Of a stretch of 64,000 bases of DNA, positions 1 through 12,995 are shown one piece after another. The DNA comes from Nephrocerus scutellatus (lineage: Eukaryota > Arthropoda > Insecta > Diptera > Pipunculidae). The stretch lies in the NCBI GenBank assembly GCA_947095585.1, contig OX352762.1, positions 88,214,749-88,278,748 on the forward strand, read 5' to 3'. A model generated the notes under the pieces. That model made no database searches and was not told where the DNA came from. It saw nothing but the letters and a program-made list of their open reading frames with translations. Numbering within the stretch: the stretch's first letter is position 1; each line of letters opens with the position of its first letter. The position numbers and the translations under genes were made by a program.

Positions 1-66
1 TTGAAGTGAAGGGCGCTCTAATATTAATTTTTTCCAAATTGACCCGGTTCAAACTTTGCAAACTTT

Positions 67-359
67 GGGCGCCGTGGATCAGGTGAAATGAGCATGGTTA
101 CTGAACAGGGGGTTCGTGGTTCGAATCCCAGTAACACCAAAAGTTTTTTTCACGGTGTCCCACTTCTCGCAAATGGGTGACCTGCGCTCCGAGAGTAATA
201 ACTTGTCACGGAAAGCTTCTTAATTCGCCGTTCGGATCCGGCTTTAAATTGTAGGTCCCTTCCATTTGTGTGCAAAAATATACATGCTCAACACGAGTGG
301 TTGCGAGATGCTAGGCCTTGGACCGTAATGGTCTGTCGCGCCGAATATTATTATTATTA
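67..359 (+). mobile_element. tRNA-derived SINE, copy 1
   Basis: The tRNA-like head (about 67-140) carries a degenerate A box (CGTGGATCAGG) and a strong B box (GGTTCGAATCCC). It is followed by a body shared with the copy at 8529-8824 and a short (ATT)n tail at about 346-359. The identity to three other places in this window shows it is an interspersed repeat, not a tRNA gene. Confidence 0.85.
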
Positions 360-425
360 AACTTTGCACACATATGTATCTCCTATTAGAGAATTTACAT
401 GAAAAAATTTATGGGTTTTTTTTTT
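356..425 (+). repeat. Foldback-family fragment
   Basis: A short piece containing CTTTGCACACATATGTATCT and GAGAATTTACATGAAAAA, both found in the larger foldback-family copies at 2262 and 9475. It lies directly after the SINE tail. Confidence 0.6.
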
Positions 426-2260
426 GTCTTAACTTATGTTGGCGTTACGTTCAGTTTAAATTTAAGGCGAAACGAAAAAGAAAACTTGAAGCAAAATCAT
501 GTTTGCCGTACATATAAGTCCGTCTTATTTACAATTGCGATTTTTTCTGGTGGGAACACCGCACAGCTCAAACTGCTCTGATAAACAAACGATCGACGAC
601 CGGTGGAGAGTAAAAGTGCATAAACGGTCGCTTGCATAAACAAATTTTAAAATGTTACTGTATTTTATATAATTGCACAACAGGATACTTATACTTTAGT
701 TTATACCACTGAAGTTAATTAATGGAATTTTGAAATTTTTAGAGTCAAGGGGGGCAAAGTCAAATGTTCTGTTATTGACATTACACTAAATGACGACCTA
801 CTACTTCCATTACTTCACAAGATGTCGAATGACAAACAATACACGCAAAGTTATATTCTCGAGTCCATATGGAACGACGAATGGTTATTTGATTTGTTTG
901 TATATCCATCTATTAACAAGATGATTTTAAACTGGAATTATTAAATTAAAATATTACTCGGAAATTCTCCAAAAACTGTCACCATTGATTCAGTTTTTAT
1001 TCATACATACATACTAGACTACACTCTGCCATGTAAAACCTGCTCGAATGATGTTATGGCATTACTACTTAAAAAGCGGATTACCTTGGTCGCTCTTCAT
1101 AATACCTGTCTGTTTGCTCAGTGATTACAGCAGCATTAATTTGCCCAAACTACTTGGCAAATGAATTCATTTCGAATAAAAACTACTTATAAAAAATTAA
1201 GTGCAAGCGATTACATTATTAAAAGTCACATTTTTGTTGTTCGATTAATTTATTATTATGGCCAATTTTTATGACTAAGACGAATCATACTATCCATAGA
1301 TGATGATAACCACTTTTCAATGTGCAATGGCAATGAATCATCCAAAAACTGTCCTTTCTTTCTGGTCACTCGTCAATGACGGAAAACATGTTTCCTTCTC
1401 ATCAAACTCTCCGCAACAAAACATTCGGTTTACTATCTGTGCTTCGCTATGAAACTACTTATCCGCATGTATAAATTACGTGACTTTAAAGAAAGGGGAA
1501 AAATTATGCCCGCTGCAATCCACCATATTATCATTTCTGTCAATTTGTTTGCTAAAGTTGCGCATGCGGTCTAACTACTCATACACACATAAAATTCGTG
1601 ACTTTGGGAGGAATGAACGTGGTTCGTGAATAGCTGGCACGTACGTAATATTTCGAGGTCCGTTTTCGGATATTCAAATGCGTAAACGTCCGGTAAAACC
1701 ATACCAGTTGTAAGTTAACGCTTAAACAAATTTTGCCGCTCTCAGAGGAGGTCTGCGCATATCTCAATATTCCATCTTCAACAATATCACCGACTCCATT
1801 ACCAAAATGGAAAGTAAATATGTATTGATGCCGATCTACTACATAGCAAATTCACATAATTCAATGGCATCAATGGGTATTTACAATGCGCGAATACTAA
1901 ATATGTCTAAAACCACCGCCATGTACAAGTATTTGGTGGTTTCTGAGTAAGTGAGAATTGACTCAAGTTTGGAGACGTTCAAAAAGATGATTTCATTCAT
2001 TTTGTTGTTTTCAACAAAAGCGAATGTCGTTCCAGACGGCAGTCGCAGTCGTTTCGAAGATTACACTTTGGTGAAGTTAAGGCAGCGCGTTTTATCCACC
2101 TGTTAACTGGTATTAAAATGTTTTGGCATTTTCATCCAATAATTGCGTATGTTACTATTGCACATACATACATACATAGTTCCGATTCTTTTAATTTAAA
2201 CGTTCCTTCTTTAAAATTAAATAAATAAATAAATAATTCTTAAAAAAAATTAACCTAATT
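426..2260. other. Intergenic, nothing recognised
   Basis: AT-rich DNA with only short unconvincing open frames. No splice-consistent coding exon, repeat family or RNA gene was recognised. Confidence 0.5.
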
Positions 2261-2261
2261 T

Positions 2262-3240
2262 TCTTCAAATTTTATACACATGGATGGATGGACAACACTT
2301 TTTGTGAACGGGTCCTGAGGCCTGAGTGGTGCCCATGATTTTCTGCAAATTTTAAAGACATGTGCATTTCCGATGGACAAAACTTTCTGCAAAATTGGAG
2401 TGATCGGGCCATGAGTTCCAAGTGGTCCCCATGTAAATTTTTAAAAATTAGCCCGATTTCCATCAAATAATATGTATCTCCTTTAAGAGAATTTACATGA
2501 AAAATTTTAATTTTTATGGGTTGTTATTTTTTAAATTCTCTATATTAACTTCGCGTGACCGTGGCTGGCGGACTGGCTGGCTGGTCAGATCTTGTTATCA
2601 ATTTTTAACCGACTTCCCAAAGCCCGATTTCATTGAAATATTCCACACATGTATATTTCCGGTGACAATACTTTCTATTCAAGTGATGAGAGTGATCGGG
2701 TTACGGGGTCGGGGGGCTCCCATACAATTTTTTCCCATATAACGGCATAAGATCATGTCATACTAAAATGACTGTCTGTCTGCATGGTGCACTGTGAGCA
2801 GCGCTGCTTGCTTTACGATTAGGGTTGTTTTGTTGTTTAGTTGCAGTGCAGTTTTCAAATTCCTTATATTAACTTCGAGTGCCAGTGGCTGGCTGGCTTC
2901 AAGGGGCACCCATACAAATTTTATAAAAAAAAGTGCCCGATTTTCTTCAAATTTTATATGGATGTGTATCTCCGATTGACAACACTTTTTGTAAAAACTT
3001 GGAGGTGATCGGGCCCGGGGTCGGGGGCTTCTCTACAAATTTTATAAAAAAAAGTACCCGATTTTTTCCATCGGAGATACATATGCGTATAAAATTTGAA
3101 GAAAATCGTGTAAATTTTGTAAAATATTTGTCTGGGAGCCCTCCGACCCCTAGGCCCGATCACTACCAAATTTTTACAAAATGTGTTGTCAAAACTACCC
3201 AATTTTCTTCAAATTTTATATTTCCGATGTTATTATATCA
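2262..3240 (+). repeat. Foldback-family element cluster with sub-repeats
   Basis: Several degenerate copies of a sub-repeat of roughly 100-135 bp run along this block. Typical pieces are CATGTGTATCTCCGATGGAC, ACACTTTTTGTAAAAATTTG and GATCGGGCCCGGGGTCGGGG. The terminal motif AATTCTCTATATTAACTTCG occurs at about 2535, and a mirrored orientation appears near 3060-3180. The internal palindrome AGCAGCGCTGCT is at 2797-2808. Open frames here are repeat artefacts. Confidence 0.8.
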
Positions 3241-3263
3241 TATCACAGTTTTTTCTAGTCAGT

Positions 3264-3545
3264 ATGGAGTCTCTGGAATCGTCCTTCCTCACATAAGGGG
3301 AATTTCTTCTCAAACGCGGCTTAGAGTGTTTTTTTTCAAAGCTTCCAAGTCTTGCATTTTATGTAAGTTATGGTATGACCATTTTCTTATACACCAGAAG
3401 CTTGTGTGTCGTGGTTAAATTGCTGGAATCGGCTTTAAGCAATAGTGTGCGGGTTTCTGGTTCCATTGTATTATTGGCAGCTACAATTGACCAGAGAAAG
3501 TTAAAGGATTGCACTATTTGGCGAAACAATTGAGTTATTGAAGTC
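3264..3545 (-). mobile_element. Decayed fragment of RTE-like non-LTR retrotransposon (C-terminal part)
   Basis: This block aligns by eye with 31400-31740 of the larger copy: CGTCCTTCCTCACATA, GGTATGACCATT, TTTCTGGTTCCAT and GTTAAAGGATTGCACT recur in the same order. It encodes the region after the reverse transcriptase and is heavily mutated, with indels. Confidence 0.75.
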
Positions 3546-5300
3546 GATGTTGTGTTATCTCCATAAATGGTCCCAGTCAACTGGTCGCCGTTTTTTAGAG
3601 CTATTCCATGGTATATGCCAATTAGGCGACGTCAGGACAAACATCCAACGGGAAATTTCCGCCCGTTTATGCGGAAAAAAATGAAAAATTGCGTTCAGCG
3701 TATTTAATCGTACATGTTTTTTCGTGGAGGACATTTCAGTGATGTTATGTTCCATAATTAAATTCATTGTTGGTACTTTAACTCCTTATTTCAAACACAA
3801 ATATTTTTATTTAAAAAAGGAAATGGTACGCTCTCAATGAAAAACTCATTATATACTTGTAGACGGCGAACAACTTTAAATGAGAAGGAAGGAAGAAGAG
3901 GTGTTTGTGAAATAAGGAACCGAGAAGGGGAACATCGACCAAACAATTGAGGATGACCTAGATGCAATAATAATAATAATAAGATAATAATATAACGTTA
4001 TATTTAACCGTTAAAGATGGATCATAAATACACAAATCTTATTTCTCAAATATTGCATAAAAAAGCTGCGGAAATCACAGTTTAATCTGCCAATAATACG
4101 CATGACACAAACATGTGTAAACTGGAACTTGTGCCGATACAAATTGATAAAACTTCGCCATATATGGGAATGTGTAGCTTTACAAGCCTCAGTGTTTCAT
4201 AAACCAAAAAATAAAATAAAAACAAAGCTCTCTCTTATGTTTTAGTAAATTAGTGATCGCTTAAAAGCGACAGCAAAATGAATTATTGCGGCTTTAGACA
4301 CAAAAGATCTATAAAAGGCACGACGGGCGACCAAGAAATGTTTTGACTGCATAAAAGCAACGATGTCAGGATTAGATTAAGGAACTGGAAACCGTCAATA
4401 TTCGGGTATATAGTATAATATTTTAGCATGTAACCTATCTAAGAAGTGTTTGAGCAAACCTATTTTTTCAAATTGCCACAGTAGCGTGTGTGAGTTTTTT
4501 GGGTTTTTTTTAGAAATTTGCTTGAATTGATTTAAGGCTTTTTCACACGCCCATAAACGAAAGTGACTGTTTCATACACTATAACCTAGCCTTGAAAGTA
4601 GCCGTTATACACACTAGTGAGTTAACATATAAAATACTTTTGTTATTTACTGCTGAAAAATAGCGTGTATTACTCGCAGAAAAGTGCTCATAATGTCCAC
4701 TTTCCTCGCTCGTTATGTAATTTACTATATTCGTACATCAATTGGTGTTGCTTCCGTAACTTTTCTTATGTAAGATAATGTGATCTATAAGTGTAGTCAT
4801 CAGAACTAACGTTTTATTTCACATTTTTCCAACTCAGTTTCCTTTAATTTACAGTTAGCTGTTCAAAACCAGAAATGAAACTTTCGTTTTAAATTTCCGA
4901 TTGCGGTTTTGTAATTGGTTTTCCTCTGTATTCAGTCGCTACAATTCAATTACACATTTATCACTACAACACGTTGCTGGCTACTGCAATCAACGAATCA
5001 ATAATAAGATAGAGATCATACGTACGAGTATGCAATGAATATCAGATAAAAATGCACGTTTAGTCGTTCACTCATACTGTGCTGATGGTGTTTTCAATAA
5101 GTATTACCCATAAACAATGACAAAAATAACCTAATATGACTACTTTTTTTATGATGTAGGTAATGTGAAATGAAAATGTTCTTCGCCATCAAATCTCTAT
5201 TGCAATACTCGTACTATTGGTAACTGGGCGATCTAGACCCGGCAATAAACATGAATCATCTCTCCATTGCGATCTAACATGCATGTCCACCTGTAAATAG
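3546..5300. other. Intergenic, nothing recognised
   Basis: AT-rich, with a short AATAAT run near 3970. No gene, RNA or element boundary was identified. Confidence 0.5.
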
Positions 5301-5308
5301 CCCATAAT

Positions 5309-5720
5309 AAGTAAGTGTAAAAAAATCTTCGTTTTTCGGGTACAAACATCGACACACACATCACTTACGTGCCCTGCCCCTGGCTAAGTTGTGCACTGAA
5401 TTTCAGTTCTCTAGTACGAGTAAATTTTGGTCAAAGGGACCTAAAGTTAAAAAGAAACATGTGCCACACGCGTCACACTCGGAGGCTTAGATAAGTGTCA
5501 TGAGATTGAGCTGCGCACCAAACCTTGTATCTCTAGGATGTCTAAAAGTTGGCTAAAAAAGGACCTCAAAGAAAATGAAGAACCATATAATACATACGCA
5601 AAACCCAAGAAGCGTCACACGTGGGATCTCAGAAATGGATCATGAGACTGAGCTGCTTACAATTTTTCAGCTCTCTAGGACGTGTGAAAATTGGTTTAAC
5701 ACGACTTTGAAGAAGTTTGA
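5309..5720. repeat. Three degenerate tandem units of a dispersed repeat
   Basis: Units at about 5365-5450, 5452-5560 and 5605-5715 share the order CGTCACAC, ATGAGA(T/C)TGAGCTGC, CTCTCTAGGA and a diverged AAATTGG-type segment. The leader with TTTTTCGGGTACAAA (about 5333) and a single related unit recur at 30510-30790. Confidence 0.6.
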
Positions 5721-6029
5721 GACAGACAAGCATCAGTGGTAAATTCATGCCAAATAAAAGTCTAAATAAGAAAACCTACAAGGAAAGATTAAATTGGAGT
5801 AGTTTTGACTTTTTATAGGCGATACATATGTAAAAGCAATATTTTACTCTATTGCTATATCGAAATGTATAGGCAGAGTTGCGCTTACGTGATTTAAAAT
5901 AATTTTTACTAAAACTTTGCCGACCGCAGACTACCAAAAACTTGTTAAAACCTCATAATTCCTTTTACACCTTATGACAATTTTCAGCTTTGTAAATGAT
6001 CTTATTGGTAAAATAGCCCGCAAGGGCAC

Positions 6030-8440
6030 TCTTGAATTAGTGTTGTGGTCTGATAACCCACGGACCCTAGTTACTTGGCAGTAGATATAAAATGCAAGGA
6101 TAGACTCCCCTGGATCCTGGGAATCCCCCCGCTGGTGGCATAAGACTCGCTGGTATGCCAGTGGCATGTGCGTAGGGTATGAGCCTTGTATGCAGGCAAG
6201 AAGAGTAACTAGTACTATCACTGCTTTGGAAGATCAGGTTTTAACTGGTCTGACAGACAGTACAGGAAAGCAAAAGACGGCAACTACCTCTACTCCTAAA
6301 AAGTTGTCCTAGGGCTTCTTGTCACCGAGATTGAGTAATCCTGTAACTCGGAATATCTTTGAGATACGGAAAACAATCGCTAAAGAGGATGAGACTAGGC
6401 ACTATAAAGCCTAAGCTTAAGTCAAAATGGGTGTGGAAAAAGAAGAAGAGGCGTGAAAGATTGGCTGAAATGAAAATGGAGGTCGATCTATCACAGGCTT
6501 CAAATTCAATTTCCATGGGCGGCAAACGACCTAGACCTGGTGAGGAATCATCGGGTCTGGCGGACTTGTCAAGCAACCAAGTTGCCAATAAGAAGGAAGG
6601 GGAAGAAAAAGAAAAGGAAAATTCAACCCAAATCTGACTTGACTTCGGAATCTCTGACTACAGTACTGAAGGCTGGAACTGCACCAGGAATGGACAGCTT
6701 ACCCAGTTTTTCAAAGGCTTTAAAACTATCTGGGGTAGACAAGTCTACACAGAGGCATAGCTATTCTGAAATAGCTGTTATATCAGCGAGGAAGGATGAA
6801 GGCAAGATGTCAAAGAAAGACTTTGACTTTGTCCAAGACCGCCTTTGGCAATTTATGGTGGAAGACGATTCACCGACATTTACGGGAAAGAGCTTGGATC
6901 GGGGCACTATCACAGGGCAATGTTCCAATGAATACTCTTTCGAATGGCTTTCATTAAAGGTGGGAGCCTTTGACTGTAGTACCTTCTTGGTCAGCAGAGT
7001 GAAACGTCAAGAACTGATAAAGGCCACGGTCCACTTTCCTGGAAAACTCCGGAAGCCTACGGCGAAAATTGTTGCAAGGCTTCGGGCAAGGCCTGTATAA
7101 ATCTACAGACGGCTCTAATTTTTATTTACTCGTAAGCATAAATTCAATGGTCTTTTTCCTCCCGTACTAAAAGGTTTCACTTTTCCAATCTCCACGGAAG
7201 TCAAATATCTAGGGATAATTCTAGATTGCAAGATGAAGTGGAAGATGCACCTGGAATCGAGAATATCAAAAGCTCAGTTTACCTTTATACAGTGTATAAG
7301 AGCATTTGGTCTTGGGGTTGAGACCGAAAATGGTCACTGACTGTACTTAACGATCAGACCCATTCTCACCTATGCGGGAGTTGTGGTGGCCAAGAACTAA
7401 GCAAATTTCAAAGGAACGTCTGCTTGGGATTAACGGGCGCAATGTGGTCTACTTCAGCAGATGCTTTCAACACACTGCTTAATCTGCCACGTCTGGATCT
7501 AGTTAGTTAGATGGAAGCGGTGAAGGCTTCCAAAGAATTACATGATGAGCATGAGAGTGTGTATGGAAAAATATTCCATAAGTTTTTGGAACAAATTCCT
7601 ACGCTCCTGATGACTGTGGACAGTACCGTACCCTTTATTATGTTCATAGGAGGATATAAAGGTGAATACCCTATAAGAGAATGTTGGAAAAATTCAACTG
7701 AGATTCCTAGGGAATTCGAACCAATATTCTTCAATGACGGTTCCGTTAACGATTAAGGAACTGGAGCAGTATAGAAATGCACTTGGAAAATGGCCAAACA
7801 GAAATATTTGCCTTTTCAAAAGTTGCGAACTCGGCTGGCTCGAAAAAGATACAAGGAGGAAACATTGCAATATGTAGTGAAAGCCAAACTGCTCTACTAG
7901 CATTGGAGTCACTTTGTGTTAACTCGAATATCGTTCTGGAATATAAGAGAAGACTGAAATATATTTCATTTTACTCATATCTGGGTTCCGGGCCATACAG
8001 GAATAAAAGAAAATGAATCTATTGATGCACTCGCAAAAAGTGGTTTTTCCGATATTCCTACTGGTCTGGAACTAATGTTAAACTTAAGTCAGTCAAGAGT
8101 TTTCGAAGATTTGTGAAAGCCGAACAGGAGAACTGTTGGAACTCCATAAATACATGAAGAACTACCAAGCACTTTGTAGAACATCGCCAAGTTCATTTTA
8201 GGAATATCTAGAAGGAACTGTCGGACCATGGTCGGTTTACTTCCCGGGCATAACTCGACTGGAAGTCATACGTTCAAGTTGGGACTTATAATGGATCCAA
8301 TATGTATGTTATGCCTAGACGAAGAAGAAACAACTATACATTTCCTTTTGGGGCTGTCCTGCTTGTTCCATACTAAGGATGAACGTTTTTGGAAGGAATA
8401 TAATAACGATCGAACAACTTAAATCGATTGAAACTAGACA
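6030..8440 (+). mobile_element. Internally deleted non-LTR retrotransposon with gag-like ORF and RNase H remnant
   Basis: Basic N-terminal ORF sequence runs from about 6359 (KPKLKSKWVWKKKKRRER...) through 6540-7100, with WLSLKVGAFDCSTFLVSRVK. From about 7160 the text switches to the end of a reverse transcriptase (STEVKYLGIILDCKMKW, RPILTYAGVV). It continues with a connection region and an RNase H-like part (IFFNDGSVND, ICSESQTALLAL, ESIDALAKSG), and ends with a CMLCLDEEETTIHFLL zinc-knuckle-like tail. Frames are broken by stops at about 7500 and 7755. The endonuclease and most of the RT are missing between about 7100 and 7160. RNase H places it in the I/R1/LOA superclade. Confidence 0.8.
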
Positions 8441-8528
8441 CCAATTCACCACAACTTATATATTGGTAAAATAAAAGATTTTATCTGAGGTATGCCACAC
8501 ACCTTAAAATGATCTCAGGAATTCTAAA

Positions 8529-8824
8529 ATTAATAATAATATTCCGCGCGACAGATCGTTGCGGTCCAAGGCCTAGCTTCTCGCGACCATTTGTGTTGGC
8601 ATGTATATTTTTGGACACAAATGGAAGGAACCTACAATTTAAGGCCGGTTCCGAACGGCAAATTGAGAAGCTTTCCGTGACAAGTTATTATTACTCTCGG
8701 AACGTTTGTCACCCATTCGCGAGAGGTGGGACACCGTGAAAAATACTTTTTGGTGTTGCTGGGATTCGAACAATGAACCTCCTGCTCAGTAGCCATGCTC
8801 TTTTCCACTGAGCCACGGCACCCA
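8529..8824 (-). mobile_element. tRNA-derived SINE, copy 2 (most complete)
   Basis: Read on the minus strand, it starts at about 8824 with GGGTGCCGTGGCTCAGTGG (A box at 8815-8805). The B box GTTCGAATCCC is at 8771-8761. The body ends in an AT-rich (ATT)n-like tail at about 8530. It best defines the roughly 300-bp family. Confidence 0.9.
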
Positions 8825-8829
8825 TTTAT

Positions 8830-9474
8830 AGCTTTGTCTGCGGCAAATATGTATACATAAAATATAGCGGCCAACTGTATTTACACCGCTGGCGCTGTCA
8901 CGCCCACCATCCAAAGTTTTTTTTTTTAGAAAAATGCTTTCTTCTAAGTGTTTGAAAACGATTGGGGGGGGGGGGATAATTGGTATCAAATGATAGATAA
9001 TACATGTAACTAAAAATTAAAAATAAATTGCGGTAAAAGTTGGCAACGCCCATAAAAATGGTATACCTGTATAAGTCAAGAATTAATATTATTCTTTCAT
9101 TTGATAACTATTGTGAGTACAGCCCCATTTTAAACACGCCCCTATTAGCTCAATACTCGCTATACATGGCGGATGAAAATTTAATGATAATCGCGTTTGA
9201 AATTAAATTTAAGAAAATATATACAACATGTCGAAACAACCGGTAATATCCGGCTAAATAAAATAACTTGTTTTAATTTTACAAAATAGAAGAGAAACTA
9301 TATTTTTAAAATCTCTATATGAACTTCTGTTTGTTTTCTGTGTGCGCTGATGAGCTGATGCGCTGTAAGCAGCGCTGCTTGCTTTACCGTTGTGGTTGTT
9401 TTGTTGTCGGGTTGCAGTGGTTCACATTTGTTTTTGATTTTCAGCATTTATAGTGGAATTCAGTATACTTTTGG
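8830..9474. other. Intergenic with a G12 run and foldback core fragment
   Basis: A run of twelve G at 8964-8975 is the only simple repeat. The piece 9345-9425 carries the foldback internal palindrome AAGCAGCGCTGCTT (9367-9380). No gene was seen. Confidence 0.5.
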
Positions 9475-9870
9475 TTATTGCAGAATTTACATGAAAAATT
9501 TTAATTTTTAAATTCTCTATATTAACTTCGCGTACCCGTGGCTGGCTGGTGGGTAGAATCTTGTGATCAATTTTTAACCCACTTCCTTAAACCCGATTTT
9601 ATTCAACTTTGCACACATGTGTATCTCCCGTGACGATACTTTCTGTTAAAATTTGGGAGTGATCGAGCCTAGGGGTCGGAGGGCACCCATACAAATTTTA
9701 TAAAAAAAAAAGTACCCGATTTTCTTCAAATGTTATATGCATGTGTAACTCCGATGAACAACACTTTTTATAAAAATTTGGAAGTGATCGGGTCCCGGGG
9801 TCGGGAGGGACCCAAACAAACTCTATAAAAGCAAGTAGCCGATGTTCTTCAAATTCGATGTTCTTCAATT
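9475..9870 (+). repeat. Foldback-family element fragment
   Basis: Begins with GAATTTACATGAAAAATTTT and the terminal motif AATTCTCTATATTAACTTCG (about 9511-9531). Two sub-repeat units with CTCCGATGAACAACACTT and GATCGGGTCCCGGGGTCGGG follow. Confidence 0.75.
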
Positions 9871-12399
9871 TTATTTGAAATTATTTTTGGGGCTCTCAAT
9901 TACTTAAGCGCTGTTCGCAATGGGAGAATGAAGAGCACGACTATAGATTAAGGAGATTCATAACATAACAATGTGCTTGGGGTCCATTCAACCAGGGGTC
10001 ATGTTTGCAAAATTTAAGAAGGTCACTATAGAAAAATTCTAAGAAATTTATGAACACATAAGATTTTGGAAAAATATTTGCGTGGGAGACACCTGACAAA
10101 AGTGACCCTTTCCAACATTTGGTGGTACTTGTTTTCTTACATGCTAAAGATGTGTCAACGTTTCAGGACGCTACTATTTACAAATTCTGACAAATTCATT
10201 GAAACGATTTGTAAAAAAAAGGCGTTTGGTGGCCCCTTGACCCATGAGTCTGAAAAATCCCAAAATAAAGACTAAAACCTGACAGTTATGGTATTTAACC
10301 CATATGAAAAGTTAGAACGCAATCGAATGAACAATGTGTAAACGAACAAAGGACATAAATACGTATATGCCGATTTTTTTTAATTAATATAGGTTTTTGT
10401 GATTTCTATAATTAATCTATAATTGCTTTCAAAATTGTGAACAATCTGAATTTTTTCATGTTTGGCCTTTACTTTAAAAAAAGACTAATGACCTGTATAT
10501 AAATATAAATAATACAGAAACGTTCGCTCATCCTATTGTTACTGAACATAATTTTAGATGCCCTTTTTTAATTGTATGTTTTTTGAACTTTTAACGTGCA
10601 CACTCAAGTTTAATCAAATTTTAATTGCAAGGAAATGTTGGGGCTGACCCAGTTTGATGGGCGTTATTGATTGTTGTATTAACCAAGCAAACGACCAAAC
10701 ACAAACATTAAATGAGCTGAGCTCTGACTTTGTTTAAGTTTTTAGTAATAAATCATTGAAGCAAAAATTAACCCTTATATGCCGAGATTACCGTCTTACT
10801 TACCTATAAGTGTGACTCAATATCCTCGTCTCGATTAGCAAATTATAAAGTCTGAAATATCACAGTTTTGTTTATTAAAATTATATCGTGCAGTTTGCCG
10901 TTAAATCATCAAGCAAGGGACTCGTGAAGATTTCGATCACGCGCTGGTTATTGACGTTTATTTTTTTACTACCAACAAATTTGAATTTTACGCAATGACT
11001 TGTTTTGTGTATCTCCCACTCTGTCCCGCTGTGAAAATATACGCGCTCACTTTTTCAGGCTTTTTCGATGTTTTCCAGACTACCTAAACGATGTGTTAAA
11101 AAATTATATGACTGAAAGGTAGTGGTGATCTTGATAATGTGTTATGAAGCATTTTATGGTATGAAACTTTCAAGACAACAACTGACTGCGTATTAACAAA
11201 ACTAAGCGAAAACTTTAAAATACTGCGGGCTTAAACAAATCGAGAATTACAGTAGAATCACGTAATGTTTAAATAATTTCAATTATTTTTGGGTTTGTTA
11301 CTTTTTGTTTTTTTTTTCCTCCAAAACGTAGAACACAGAAAACACTGTCTACACTATTTATGAAATCCTTGGCTGACGCTGGCGATGATTACATAAACCA
11401 ACGGACGTGAGTAAAAAAAAGTGAGAAAAGAATTTAAAGAAAAGGAACAAATCAAATTACTTCAATTGAATTCCTAATGGGTTGTTTTTAACGAACGATA
11501 CACACACCTGGGATGCGGTGACGGAACGCCGACGACGGAAAATCGAGCTGCGAACTACACTCCAACAATCTTAAGACTGGAGTCGAGTGGCAAGAGTATC
11601 TACTAGCAGGCCAAAATGGTTCGCTTGAGCGGTTTTGGACGGCAGTACATGTGTATGTACGTACAAGCTGTGCGCTAAGTCAGAGTTAAAGACGGTGAAT
11701 CCACACAACAAAGTCATACACATACAAACATGCACAGGTATGGGTAAAAAGCAAAAACCTGTATGGCAGCTTTGAAGACCTCAGCTTAGACCTCACAGAG
11801 AATCGATATCGGTACCAATCGTTGCAGTTTAAAAGCCAAGACGAATGGCCGGACATGTGAAGTGTAAAATGCACTTCAAACGCACAGCTCTATACTTGCA
11901 TGAATAGCAAACACATGTGGTTAACACTATAGTACACCTAAGAGCGAGAGTCATTTACGACTATTATGGGTATGGAATATGGGTACAGAGATGGTAAGAT
12001 TGCAATTGCAACTCTATATACGAGTATAAATCTGCGATGGAGATTTTGTAAGTTGGATTGGTTGTTTAAGAAGTCGTCAAGTCAAGGAGTCAAAATATTA
12101 ATTAGAATGCGTTTAATTGTTACACATATTTTTTAATCCTGTAATCAAGATGTCCCCGAGATAGATAATTTTATCGAAAAAGAAGGCAACATATACGTTA
12201 TAGGCAGAGATAAGCTCTCATATGCACATTACCAAGTTGGAGACTGAAGAGAGCATTAAGTTTTCTACGTGAACACCAAATTGGAGAGAGCATTTATGTG
12301 GAAATTTATAGGAATTTAAATTATTAAATTAAATATAAAATTAAATTGTTCAACATAATAAACAAGTTTAGAAAATAATATTTTACTAAAAAAAATACA
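9871..12399. other. Intergenic, nothing recognised
   Basis: Mixed AT-rich sequence. Short open frames (for example 10066-10275 and 11686-11874) show no recognisable protein. No RNA gene or terminal repeats were found. Confidence 0.45.
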
Positions 12400-12650
12400 T
12401 CTTAACATGTGTATCTCCAATGACAACACTTTTTGTAAAAATTTTCAAGTGACCCGTCCATTTTATTCAAACTTTGCACACATGAGCGTTGACAACACTT
12501 TCTGTAAAAAATTTGAAGGGATTGGGTCACAGAGCTGAGGGACTACCATACAAATATTTTGCAAAATCAATTGGATTTTATTCAAACTTTGCACAGGGAT
12601 ATATCCGATTAGGGAATTTACATTAAAAATTTTAATGCGTTTTTTTTACA
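12400..12650 (+). repeat. Foldback-family fragment
   Basis: Contains ATGTGTATCTCCAATGACAA, ACACTTTTTGTAAAAATTTT and ACTTTGCACA, the sub-repeat words of the family. Neither terminal AACTTCGCG motif is present. Confidence 0.65.
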
Positions 12651-12995
12651 AGTTTCAGATGTTGTGCACTATTTATTCCACGTCTTATGGTAGCATTACT
12701 TTTTGCTGCAGTCTCTGGAGTTGGAGGCTATTCTAAGGGGAATTGTTCTGTCTTCTGCTTATATTCCTTTCTTTATTTATCAAAAATGACCACACAACTT
12801 AAGCACTCGTTATGCTAAGTTATCGCTTCCATCCGAAAATCTGCGCGTATTTTTAACGATTCATATAATTCAAAAATATATAGAAATAGATGTGGATTAC
12901 TTTAGAATTTCATGACGCAAATCAGGAAGATAGCAAAAATTACAAATAAGCAAGTGCTGAAGAATGCTGTACACTGATGGCTAGGATAATAAATA

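Noticed and set aside
67..140. Possible tRNA gene from its A/B boxes
   Set aside because: No proper cloverleaf, degenerate A box, and the same segment plus body recurs at three other sites, so it is a SINE head.
2933..3418. 161-codon open frame
   Set aside because: It lies in foldback sub-repeats, which give open frames in several phases; not a protein gene.
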